From Adiantum capillus-veneris (Eukaryota > Streptophyta > Polypodiopsida > Polypodiales > Pteridaceae): a stretch of DNA of 64,000 nt. Shown piece by piece: positions 24,814-34,994 of the stretch (position 1 is the first letter of the stretch; each line of letters starts with the position of its first letter). The position numbers and the translations under genes were made by a program. The notes beneath the pieces are model-generated. The model ran no database searches. It saw nothing but the letters and a program-made list of their open reading frames with translations, and was not told the origin of the DNA. The DNA lies in contig CM043952.1 in the NCBI GenBank assembly GCA_014529385.2, forward strand, positions 150,441,057 through 150,505,056, given 5' to 3'.

Positions 24814-24885
<72 letters not shown>
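24814..24885 (+). repeat. Compound (CT)n-(CA)n microsatellite
   Basis: A CT run (24814-24845) passes directly into a CA run (24846-24885), the same arrangement as at 11812-11980. Confidence 0.97.
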
Positions 24886-24887
<2 letters not shown>

Positions 24888-25284
24888 GAGATGTGGTGTA
24901 CACATAAAGTCACCTTTCACTTGGTCATTTTTTTAGTATGTTTTCACTTATATACATTTAGGGGGGTAGCATTAGTCGCTAAGTACCGTTGGGTGCAGTT
25001 TAGCTCAAAGCTTAAACTCCATGCTAAGTCGAACATGAGAATCCCTCCCTTCCGCACTCTTGTGTGTTGAAATTGTTATCTTGATGAAAAGCGTAAATTA
25101 TATAATCCTGACATAGATTTCTGGGGAGAGAATCTCTCAACGTTCCTTTATGTATATACATATATATATACGTATATTTTTAAGCATTACACATTTCTAA
25201 ACGTGTTCTACAAATGTAGGTGAATAACTCCGCGATGTTAATCACTAATGGCATTATTGGACCTAGGTATAGGATAAACGCACC

Positions 25285-25309
25285 CCACACACACACACAC
25301 ACACACACA
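25285..25309 (+). repeat. (CA)n microsatellite
   Basis: About 12 CA units. Confidence 0.95.
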
Positions 25310-25680
25310 ATATGGTCCATGGATGGATGGTGTGAGGCAAGCATCACGTAGGAAGGACGTGGCTAGGGCTTCAATAGGGTAGCCAATGACATAACACATA
25401 TATGACTCTACAACCAAACATGCCACGCTCGCATGGAAATGGGGCCACAACACCCAATTACATGTGTAGGCATGACAATAGTGTCTTAAAGACAGTTCAC
25501 ACAAGGCAGAGTTTTACCCCACCTCAGAGCATCAGCCTACCCCCTCCTAGCATTTTAACTCTACCGAAATGGACAGAGTTCTCTCTACCCCCGCCCTAGT
25601 TGGGCGTTCACGCAACCAGCAAACAATAAAAGGACGAGATTGTTGACGCAATCGAAAACCTTGCATGTCTGCCTCAACTA

Positions 25681-26170
25681 TATCTAACACGGGCATGGGA
25701 GATGGGATCAAAGGCTGCCATCAATTTTGAACCCCGACATTAAGCGCGTGCCGTAGATCTTGTCGCAAAATTAAACTCAAGTAATTTTGTAAACTCCGGT
25801 ACCCGAGTTTACTTTTTCTCGCCCTTATACTTTTGCATGTCAAAACTCCATGGAAACGTCTACATTCCACAAGTAATCTGTGCGGGCGAGGTGGTTAGGC
25901 CACATGGCTTTCACACCCAAGTTGTGGGTTCAATCTTGGGGGGTGGAAAGTCAACTCGGGTAGCCGAGTTTACATTGTCCACGGAAGCCCCCCACCGTAG
26001 ATCCCATCTCCTCCCATGCCCGTGTGAGATACGTTCGGGCTGTGGAATTTAGACGTTTCCATGAAGTTTTGACGTGCAAAAGCATCAAGGCAAGTACTTT
26101 TGTACCCGAGTTTACTTTTGCAACAAGACCTACGGCGCACACTCGGGCCCAAAATTGATGGGATCCCATC
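25681..26170. mobile_element. Fold-back repeat with tRNA-derived (SINE-like) segment
   Basis: Sequence at about 25701-25875 is repeated in inverse orientation at about 26040-26170. Examples are GATGGGATC..CCATCAATTTTG at the outer ends, and CATGGAAACGTCTA (25850) against TAGACGTTTCCATG (26050). A second inverse match pairs ACACGGGCATGGGAGATGGG at 25688 with its complement near 26000-26027. The loop holds the tRNA-Glu-like stretch annotated separately. The simplest reading is two SINE-type copies joined head to head, followed by loss of one head. Confidence 0.65.
25878..25946 (+). pseudogene. tRNA-Glu(UUC)-like sequence (SINE head / tRNA pseudogene)
   Basis: GGTGGTTAGG (D-arm, A-box-like), GGCTTTCACACC (anticodon-arm-like, with a TTC anticodon) and GTGGGTTCAATCT (T-arm, B-box-like) occur in tRNA order with near-tRNA spacing. 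Plant tRNA-Glu(UUC) has GGTGGTTAGG, GGCTTTCACCC and GGGTTCAAGTCC at these places. The acceptor stem does not pair, so it is not a working tRNA gene. It could act as an internal RNA polymerase III promoter. Confidence 0.6.
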
Positions 26171-26340
26171 TATGTGCATCATGTGCATATGTTTCCCCTT
26201 TTATAGGCATTTCTATGATTTTAAATCGGTGAGGTGTGCTCCACCAAATTGACTATGTGGGGCGGGGGGTAAGCGCGTGAGTACACGCATGCACATGTGG
26301 CAATGATTAAACTAAGTGATTAAACATACGATCATCGTTC

Positions 26341-26712
26341 TTATAATCTTGTTGTAATCTGTAAAGTGGGGGACCTTTTGCCACAACGGTATAGGCTTGC
26401 TTGGAAGTTCAACACAAGAAGCATCCATGAAGCTTCAAGTTCCCCAAAACATTTTTCACCTTCAAAAATGTGCAGGCAATTTGCATCTTTGACCACAATT
26501 TTAAGTTTCTCTATGTTTAAATCAGTGAGGTAGCAGCATGACAATCCCCGCATACCTGCATTTTTTTAATTTTGTGTGTATCCATCCTTTGTAGTGTACT
26601 AATGATTGTACAAGGAATGGCCAGTTTTTTAGAGTGTTGATAGAGCAAAACATTCTTTGAATCAAAGTGTGAGACCCAATGCAAATTTGGAGAATACCCT
26701 TGCACGGACAAT
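26341..26712 (-). pseudogene. Remnant of the DYW deaminase tail of the PPR gene
   Basis: Directly downstream of the PPR stop, in other frames, are recognisable DYW pieces: GYSPNL..W, QHSKKLA at the place of the catalytic HSEKLA motif (Glu replaced by Lys), VCGDCHAAT (the zinc-binding CxxCH), a stop, then after a frameshift IVVKDANCLHIFEGEKC in place of IVVRDANRFHHFxxGxC. The terminal C-D-Y-W signature is gone. About 60-80 residues between RNGA and GYSPNL are missing. The order and spacing show that this gene once encoded a full PPR-DYW editing factor. Confidence 0.78.
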
Positions 26713-29219
26713 TTAAGCACCATTTCTGATTCTCATGAATTCAATACTTTGTGCAGCCTCCTGCATGCCAGCAGCTGCATAAATGTTACTCATTAACACG
26801 TAGACTGCAGCATTACATTTATCTAATTCTATTGCACGCTCAAAGGCCAATCTTCCAACCTCCACATTTCCCCATTTTCGACAAGCACTCAGAAGAGCCG
26901 ACCAAACTGGAGGATAATCAGACAATGGCATCATCTTGATTACTCTCATAGCTTTGTCAAAACACCTTGCTTGCCCAAAAAGCTCAACCATGCGAGTGTA
27001 GTGTTCTTTGTCTGGTTTAATGCCATATTTTTCCCTCATGCTATCAAAAAGCTTTTGGCCCTCATCCAGTAGACCCGAGTGACTACATGCATTGAGCACA
27101 CTAAGAAAAGTGAGTGCAGTTGGGGAGGTGCCCTCTTGTTGCATCAAACAAAAACAATTCATAGCTTCCTCGGCCAGCCCTTGCTGGGCATAGCCTCCTA
27201 TAAGAGCACTCCAAGAGACTTCGTCTGGCGAGAAGCCCTCACTTCGCATCTGGTTAAAACAGCTCAGAGCTTCCTTGCAACAGCCATTTTGGGCATATCC
27301 TGCAATCAGCGCACTCCAAGAGACGACATTTCGTACAGAAAGCTCATCAAGAACTTTTTGTGCTTTCGTAAGGGCACCACATTTGGCATACATATCAACC
27401 AAAGCACCACCAAGCACAATATCTTTCTCCAACAGCCCCTGACTAGCAACCTCATTGTGAATTCCCTCACCGATGTCAACGTCTTGCGTAAGGCCACACG
27501 CCTTCAAGGTGCAAGCATAGGTGATTGCATCTGGAGAAAAGCCTTCCCTTCGCATCTGGTGAAAACAGCCCAGAGCTTCCTTGCCACAGCCATGCTGGGT
27601 ATATCCTGCAATCAACGCGCTCCAAGAGACAACATCCCGGAGAGGATGCCCATCAAGAACTTGTTGTGCTTTCATTAGGGCACCACATTTGGCATACATA
27701 TCAACCAAAGCATTGCCAAGGACAACATGTTTCTCCAACAGCCCCTGACTAGCAATCTCATCGTGAATTCTCTCACCTGTGTAAAGGTCTTGCGTAAGGC
27801 CACATGCCTTCAAGGTGCAAGCATAGGTGATTGCATTTGGAGAGAGGCCTTCCCTTAGCATCCGGTGAAAACAGCACAGAGCTTCCTTGCCACAGCCATG
27901 TTGGGCATATCCTGCAATCAATGCACTCCAAGAGAAAACGTTTCGGGTAGAAAGCTCATCAAGAACTTTTTGTGCTATTGTAAGGGCACCACATTTGGCA
28001 TACATATCAACCAAAGCACTGCCAAGCACGACACCTTTCTTTAGCAACCCTTGACTAGCAATTTCATCGTGAATTCTCTGGCCCATGTCAATGTCTTGCG
28101 TAAGGGCACACGCTTTCAAGGTGCAAGCATAGGTGATTGCATCCGGAGAAAGACCTTCCCTTCGCATTTGGTGAAAACAGCCCAAAGCTTCCTTGCCACA
28201 TCCATGTTGGGCATATCCTGCAATCAACGCGCTCCATGAGACAACATCCCGAAGAGGATGCCCGTCAAGAACTTTTTGTGCTTTCACGAGGGCACCACAT
28301 TTGGCATACATATCGACCAAAGCATTGCCAAGCACAACATGTTTCTCCAAAAGCCCCTGACTAGCAATCTCATCGTGAATTTTCTCACCCATGTGAAGAT
28401 CTTGCATTAGGCCACAGGCCTTCAAGGTGCAAGCATAGGTGATTGCATTAGGAAAGAGGCCCTCCCTTCGCATCCGGTGAAAACAGCTCAGAGCTTCCTT
28501 GCCACATCCATGTTGGGCATATCTTGCGATCAGCGTGTTCCAAGAGACAGCATTGCGGATAGAGAGTTCATCAAAAACATTTTGTGCTTTTGTAAGGGCA
28601 CCACATTTGGCATACATATCAAGCAAAGCATTGCCAAGCAAAACATGTTTCTCTAACAGCCCCTGATTAGCAAGCACATCGTGAATTATCTTACCCATGT
28701 GAAGGTCTTGTGTAAGGCCACAAGCCTTCAAGGTGCAAGCATAGGTGATTGCATTTGGAGAAAGGCCTTCTCTTCGCATCTGCTGGAAACAGCACAGAGC
28801 TTCCTCGCCACAACCATTTTGGGCATATCCTTCAATCAGAGCATTCCAAGCCATGACATTCCGGACAGGAAGCCCATCAAGAACTTCTCGAGCTTTGGCG
28901 AGGCTACCACATTTGGCATACACACGCACCAATGTGCTCCCTAAATATGTGTCTTTCTGAAGTAACCCTCTATTACAGAGCTCACTGTGTATCCTACTGA
29001 CTTGGTACAAATCCTTCTTCTGAGCACAGGCTTTTAGTCCAGTCAGAAAGGAAAAACTCGTTGCTTTTGATTCTTCATCATGCTCTTCCTGTCTATGCTT
29101 GACTTCTGTGGCGAATAGTGTTTCTTCCCTGGCTTTGTCAGTGGGTTTTTCGCCACTCTGTGAAGATAAAATCGGTGACGCACACAAGATATGCACCAGC
29201 AAAGAAAATTGAGAAAAAC

Positions 29220-29296
<77 letters not shown>

Positions 29297-29422
29297 GGGG
29301 GGGGGGCGCACTAAAAGACAAACAGCATTTCTTACCTTGCGTCCCGCAGAGGCAGCCAACATACCCCTCGGATTGTCCCTCCTTTGCAGACGCAGAAGGA
29401 CATCAGAAGAACAACGAGCCAT
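26713..29422 (-). CDS. PLS-class PPR protein, two exons (join 29422..29336, 29157..26713)
   Basis: Predicted organellar RNA-binding protein of about 843 residues. Exon 1 (29 codons, 29422-29336) starts at the first in-frame ATG and encodes an Arg/Ser-rich, nearly acid-free N-terminus typical of a mitochondrial or plastid presequence. It ends at a canonical donor (AAG|GTAAGA). The acceptor TTTTATCTTCACAG gives exon 2 from 29157, in phase 0. Exon 2 has a partial first module, five consecutive 102-residue P-L-S units (phrases ALVDMYAKCGAL, DVVSWSALIAGYAQHG, ITYACTLKACGL), then a last divergent unit and an E-like region (VWSALLSACRKWGN..VYVLMSNIYAAAGM). It stops after RIRNGA, where related proteins continue into E+/DYW. 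PPR proteins of this class usually specify C-to-U editing sites; here the deaminase part is lost (see 26341-26712). An A/T-rich TATA-like stretch lies near 29545. Exon limits are inferred from splice signals only. Confidence 0.82.
29158..29335 (-). other. Intron of the PPR gene, containing a (CT)n(CA)n microsatellite
   Basis: The intron is 178 bp long with GT..AG ends on the minus strand and a pyrimidine-rich acceptor. On the plus strand it holds (TG)n at about 29222-29261, (AG)n at 29262-29293 and a run of G at 29294-29306, i.e. C-run, (CT)n, (CA)n in the sense direction. Confidence 0.65.
29222..29306 (+). repeat. Compound (TG)n-(AG)n microsatellite with G-run
   Basis: About 20 TG units, 16 AG units and a 12-13 base G run, inside the predicted PPR intron. 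Confidence 0.97.
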
Positions 29423-29729
29423 TGCCAGAAATGGGCTGAAATTGTTGCCAAAAAAAAAAACAAGTGATGAAATCACGAGGCCTGCCTACTGCCTACAACT
29501 AATCGAGACTAAATAGTGATGAAACGAGCAATGTTGAGAGGCATCTTAATATAATAAAAATAAACAACTGAGAGTTTCTTCGTAGTCCTTAAAGACTTGA
29601 ACTTCCAAAAATAACCATGATCGTCTCCTCAAAACTAAGTTTTACGGGTGGTTGCAAGTATCGTTGATTTAAGGTCCATAGAGTGGCTGCAAATCCACTA
29701 ATTACAAATCCGAGCAGAAGCAATGTTCG

Positions 29730-29924
29730 CTACTCAAGCCAAACGTAAGTAGGGATACTTTCAAGACTCTTGCAATTAATCATATGAAGCTCCTCCAAGG
29801 TTGTGAGGGAGCATACACTCCCCTCAATACGTTCGATCATGTCACAACTTTTGATATGTAGTGATTGTAGGACATTCCCCCCTGACCAACAAGGAAAGCT
29901 CCTCAGATCAATGCACAACCCCAA
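29730..29924 (-). pseudogene. Leucine-rich-repeat fragment, NLR type
   Basis: About 64 open codons encode LQSLHIKSCDMIERI, LTTLEELHMINCKSLESIP, the plant L-x2-L-x-I-x2-C-x-S-L pattern of the LRR region of NB-LRR immune receptors. An in-frame stop lies directly upstream, no ATG starts it, and no NB-ARC or TIR/CC domain is nearby. It is a detached remnant, not a gene. Confidence 0.6.
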
Positions 29925-30228
29925 TCAGTGGGGCAGGTCAAATATGTGCACGTAGTGGAAAGCTATATTGTGCTGAAAACTAAGACGAAGCAAGATTATT
30001 TAAAGTTGAGGCGCCCCAAAGCCAACGTGGGCACTAAGGGGAAGAAAACGGCCTTGATTGCACCGCTGCTACAGGTATGAAGCAAAGAATCTTCAAGGAT
30101 AGATAGCGTTGATGAGTCGGCTTTTGATTGGGTGCAGTTACCCTACAAACAAGGAGAGGAGATTGCTCCCTAGAATATATCTTAGTATCCTCATTTCTCC
30201 CAACACTAGCAGGAACAACCTTTGCCTT
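29925..30228. other. Non-coding flank between LRR fragment and G2 LTR
   Basis: No recognised gene or repeat. It ends at a palindrome that includes the retrotransposon primer site at 30229-30260. Confidence 0.4.
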
Positions 30229-30260
30229 CGCTAACATTGGCAACGGCGCCAATGTTAGCG
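30229..30260. repeat. 13-bp inverted repeat spanning a tRNA-Asp primer site and LTR tip
   Basis: CGCTAACATTGGC at 30229-30241 is the exact reverse complement of GCCAATGTTAGCG at 30248-30260, with AACGGC between. The right arm is the inner end of the G2 LTR (TGTTAGCG from 30253) plus the primer site. The left arm is an inverted copy of both. Confidence 0.85.
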
Positions 30261-30610
30261 GGTCACGGATGTCTGCAGCATAGCTTTTTGGTACTAACAT
30301 AATGTCAATACTCATGGAAGTGACTCGGATGGGGCACGGAGACTCTTTGAGATCGTCACTCTCAAGAAGTGAACCTTAACAAGTTAACACAACAACTTGA
30401 CAAGCTTATGTCCTTTCTCACAACTCTAGGTCATCACGCCATTTCGACACTCGAACGGACTCGAAATGCAACGAAACTTTAGGAGGAGGTCTAAGTATCA
30501 TAGGGGCACTATCCTACCAAGTCTGATCGCAATCCAACCAGGTACCAAAATCACGATCCATCATTAAAAAGGTCATGAAAACTGCAACAAATCAGTCCAA
30601 AAAGGTCGCC
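30253..30610 (-). repeat. G2 left (3') LTR, inner part
   Basis: It matches 52757-53155 of the right LTR (TGTTAGCG, GTCTGCAGCATAGCTTTTTG, ACGGAGACTCTTTGAGATCG and so on). It is cut at AAAGGTCGCC, 30610, by copia sequence. About 360 bp of LTR present on the right copy (roughly 53156-53510) are missing between here and 41926. Confidence 0.9.
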
Positions 30611-32048
30611 TAAGCCAAGCTGATCTCTCCTGCTGAGAGCCTCTCCCTGACATAGTGGTAATGCACCTCAATGTGCTTTGTGTGAGCATGAAAAACTGGG
30701 TTCCTCGCAACTACCAATGCGCTCTAACTATCAGTGTAGATAGTGTTGGCAGTGTCCTGTCCAACACCCAAATCAGCCATAAGGCGTCTGAGCCATACAC
30801 ACTCAACCGTAGCTGTGAAGACTGCCCTGTACTCAGCCTCGCAACTCGAAGTGGCCATAGTAGGTTCCTTCTTGCTCAACCATGATATACATGAACTGCC
30901 AAGCATGAAAGAAAAACCACTAGTGGACACTCATGTGTCAAAACAACCAGCCCAATCTAACATGTAAGTCTGGCGGTAATGATCCCCCCTTGGGATAAAA
31001 CAAGCCAAGATGTAAAGTGCCACTAAGGTGGCGAGAAATCCTCTTGACAGCCTGCCAATGCTTAGACCCTGGGCTATGCATAAATCTGCTGACCTGTGAG
31101 ACTGCAAACTGAATATCTGGCCGCGTGTTGCATACATAAATGAGGCAGCCAACACAAAGCTTTCGTAGGACACCTGTTAAGTACATAAGTGGCACACATG
31201 ATGGCCTCAAGCCAAAAATAATGCGGCAAAGCTTGACTTTTGGCCATACATCGTGCCATTTCCGTCAGTGACCTGTTTTTCCTCTCAGCAACACCATTTT
31301 GCTGAGGTGTATAAGGCACTGTACATTGGTGTTTTATCCCACTACTAGCCAAAAATGCATTAAATTCATGAGACATATACTCTCCCCCTCGATCGGAACG
31401 GAGGGTGTCCATAGTACATTTCGAGACATTTTCAGCCATAGCCAGAAATTGTTTGAAGCACATAAAAACTTCGGACTTCGCTTTAAGTGGAAATACCAAT
31501 GCATGCCTGGAGTATCATCAATGAAAGTCACGAAGTACAGGTAATTGCCCAAGGACTGATTTTGCATGGGCCCACAAACATCACTATGCACAAGCTGCAA
31601 CCTGAATGTGGCCCAAACTGAACCATCCTTTGGAAACTTAGAACGCTACATCTTACCTAAAATACAGCCTTCACAAACATGTTTGACAGGTGCTTCAAGA
31701 GGCGGCAAAGAAGCAACCATATCAGATTTTTGCAAACGCAGCAAATTGGCAAAATTTCGATGACCAAAACGTGCATGCCAAAGTTTTGCATCTGAAATAG
31801 CCCTTGAATCTGCAACAGCATTTGAAAAATTTTGTCCACACTTGTCATACAAAGTGAGCTTATACAGCCCATGGCACAAAAGCCCAGATGCAACGATTTC
31901 ATCGCCAAAACTGAGATCATGAATTGTACATCTGTCATCCACAAATTTGACTACAAGTCCAAGCCTAGCAAGTGCAGATATAGACAAAAGATTCTTCTTG
32001 ATCCCAGGTACATAAAGTGCATCAACAAGTGTGAAGGAACTGCCATTT
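30611..32048 (-). pseudogene. Copia fragment C2 with internal RT deletion
   Basis: On the minus strand it reads GAG-pre-integrase, integrase core (NGVAERKN), then joins directly to the end of RT/RNase H. The joint lies near 31150, where sequence equivalent to C5 36468 meets sequence equivalent to C5 37946. About 1.48 kb (integrase C-terminus and nearly all RT) is missing. RNase H keeps SSCEAEYRAV. The C-terminus of RNase H and the LTR are lost at 30611. Confidence 0.88.
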
Positions 32049-33757
32049 GTTAACACATATCACTACCACATGTATATGGTAACAAATCCCCCTGGAGTGA
32101 TGCGGTGAACGAGAGATGGCACGTGAGTAAAGGGAAGACGCCATGCCCTGAGGACATGATGAGTCCACAAAGGGGATTAAATCCAAAGCTTTGCAGAAAG
32201 CTTCAAGCTTCTCATGAGACAATGCCTTTGTGAAAAGATCTGCAAGGTTGTCCTATGTTGGGACATAAGCCAAGCTGATCTCTCCTGCTGAGAGCCTCTC
32301 CCTGACATAGTGGTAATGCACCTCAATGTGCTTTGTGCGAGCATGAAAAATTGGGTTCCTCGCAACTGTCAATGCGCTCTGACTGTCAGTGTAGATAGTA
32401 TTGGCAGTGTCCTGTCCAACACCCAAATCAGCCATAAGGCGTCTGAGCCATACACACTCAACCGTAGCTGTGAAGACTGCCCTGTACTCAGCCTCGCAAC
32501 TCGAAGTGGCCATAGTAGGTTCCTTCTTGCTCAACCATGATATACATGAACTGCCAAGCATGAAAGAAAAACCACTAGTGGACACTCATGTGTCAAAACA
32601 ACCAGCCCAATCTGAGTCCGAAAAAACATGTAAGTGTGGCGGCAATGATCCCCCCTTGGGATAAAACAAGCCAAGATGTAAAGTGCCACTAAGGTAGCGA
32701 GAAATCCTCTTGACAGCCTGCCAATGCTTAGACCCTGGGCTATGCATAAATCTGCTGACCTGTGAGACTGCAAACTGAATATCTGGCCTCGTGTTGCATA
32801 CATAAATGAGGCAACCAACACAAAACTTTTGTAGGACACCTGTTAAGTACATAAGTGGCACACATGATGGCCTCAAGCCAAAAATAATGCGGCAAAGCTT
32901 GACTTTTGGCCATACATCGTGCCATTTACGTCAGTGACCTGTTTTTCCTCTCAGCAACACCATTTTGCTGAGGTGTATAAGGCACTGTACATTGGTGTTT
33001 TATCCCACGACTAGCCAGAAATTCATTAAATTCATGAGACATATACTCTCCCCCTCGATCGGAACGGAGGGTGTCCATAGTACATTTCGAGACATTTTCA
33101 GCCATAGCCAGAAATTGTTTGAAGCACATAAAAACTTCGGACTTCGCTTTAAGTGGAAATACCCATGCATGCCTTGAGTATCATCAATGAAAGTCACGAA
33201 GTACAGGTAATTGCCCAAGGACAGAGTTTGCATGGGCCCACAAACATCACTATGCACAAGCTGTAACCTGCATGTGGCCCAAATTGAACCATCCTTTGGA
33301 AAATTAGAACGCTGCATCTTACCTAAAATATAGCCTTCACAAACATGTTTGACAGGTGCTTCAAGAGGCGGCAAAGAAGCAACCATATCAGATTTTTCAA
33401 ATGCAACAAATTGGCAAAATTAGATGACCAAAACGTGCATGCCAAACTTTTGATCTGAAATAGCCCTTGAATCTACACTAGCATTTGCAAAATTTTGTCC
33501 ACACTTTCCATACAAAGTGAGCTTATATAGCCCACGGCGCCAAAGCCCAGATGCAACGATTTCATCGCCAAAACTGAGATCATGAATTGTACATCTGTCA
33601 TCCACAAATTTGACTACAAGTCCAAGTCTAGCAAGTGCAGATACGGACAAAAGATTCTTCTTGATCTCAGGTACATAAAGTGCATCAACAAGTGTGAAGG
33701 AACTACCATTTGCAACAGTAAGCACAATCTTTCCAACTCCCTGAACCGGATAAGAGG
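32049..33757 (-). pseudogene. C3 LTR stub, RNase H and integrase with RT deletion
   Basis: It begins with the last 34 bp of a copia LTR and the purine tract, then RNase H and the integrase core. The joint GAGGCAACCAACACAAAACTT near 32820 is the same deletion joint as in C2. The segment shares further derived changes with C2 (AATAATGCGG instead of AAGAACGCGG near 32885), so the two have a common origin. The offset between C2 and C3 is 1657 bp. Confidence 0.88.
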
Positions 33758-34994
33758 CATGGCATGATAGAAAGCCTTCTATTGAGCACATGCGTGTTTT
33801 TGGCTGTTTGGCATATGCTTTGGTGCCACAAACACAGCGCAGAAAATTGGATGATAATGCTGTCAAATGTATTTTTGTTGGTTATAGTGCTGAAAGAAAA
33901 GGTTACAGGTTATATCATCCGCAAACAAAGTGTATTCTGGTTTCACGGGATCCCGCACGGTATGTAGGGTTTGTGGAATATTCTGTTCAGTCCTTGTTGT
34001 CATGTACTAGAGACAGTAATGTAAGCTCACAGGACATTTATGACACTTTGTTGCCTCTTTTTAGTGGTGGAAATACGAATGTAAGTTCCAATGAGGCAAA
34101 TGTACAGCCTATGGGGGTTTCTGAAAATGTTATAGATCAGTCTATTACTGATGCAGATGTACATGATGTACTTGATGAGGAAAGGGCTGAAAATGAGCAG
34201 GCTAGAGGTATGCCAAAATGGCTGGTGCACACTTTGCGTGACAGTAAATTGGATGCACCTTTTTCTAGTCGTACTCGTTCAGGCTCTTGCCATGCATCTT
34301 ATGCATCAGATTGTTATGCTTTGGCTGTGTCTAGCTTACATGATGTTGAGGAGCCTCTGTCTTTGATGAAGCACAGAATTCAGAAGATGAAGCACAGAAT
34401 TCAGAAAATTGGATGGCTGCCATGCAATTAGGATATGATGCACTTATAGAAAATGACACATGGACTTTATGTGATTTGCCTCCTGGAAAAAAGGCCATTG
34501 GTACGATGTGGGTTTACAAGTTGAAACGCAAGCCGGATGGTGAGATCGATCACCATAAGGCTCGACTTGTTGCAAAGGGTTATGCACAGCAAAAAGGCAT
34601 AGATTATGAAGAGACCTTTGCTCCCACTTGTAGTATGACTAGTGTGCGTTTTCTATGTGCATTGGCAGCTCATTTTGGTTGGGATGTACATCAATCAGAC
34701 ATTGTTACTGCTTTCTTGGATGGTGACATATTTGAGGAAGTTTATGCAACGCAACCTCGCGGTTTTGTCACAAAAGGACAAGAGGACAAAGTGTGCAGAT
34801 GTAAGAAGGCTTTGTATGGGTTGAAGCAATCTCCTCGTGCTTGGTATGAGAAAGCTGACACTCATTTGGTCAAACAAGGCTTTCGTAACAATCCAACAGA
34901 AAGCACATTGTATGTAAAGTGTGAGGGTGATGTACTCCTCATTGTGGTTCTTTATGTCGATGATTTGCTGATCACTGGACCAAATGAGAGACAT
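33758..34994 (+). pseudogene. Inverted copia integrase-C-terminus/RT segment within C3
   Basis: About 1.24 kb reads on the plus strand from MRVFGCLAYALV (integrase C-terminus) to RT with YVDDLLITGPNERH, while both flanks are minus strand. The flanks join the pre-integrase region exactly where C5 has GATAAGAGG|TGTTGTTGGC (38873-38890). The content corresponds to C5 36719-37924, which lies inside the block deleted from C3. An 18-21 bp tandem duplication (GATGAAGCACAGAATTCAGA) occurs near 34370-34400. Confidence 0.88.

Noticed and set aside
25878-25946. Functional tRNA-Glu gene
   Set aside because: The acceptor stem does not pair and the loop spacing is off; better read as a SINE head or pseudogene.
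27079-28364. Plus-strand frames of up to 199 codons opposite the PPR gene
   Set aside because: They repeat with the 306-bp PPR period and are the antisense shadow of the repeat units.
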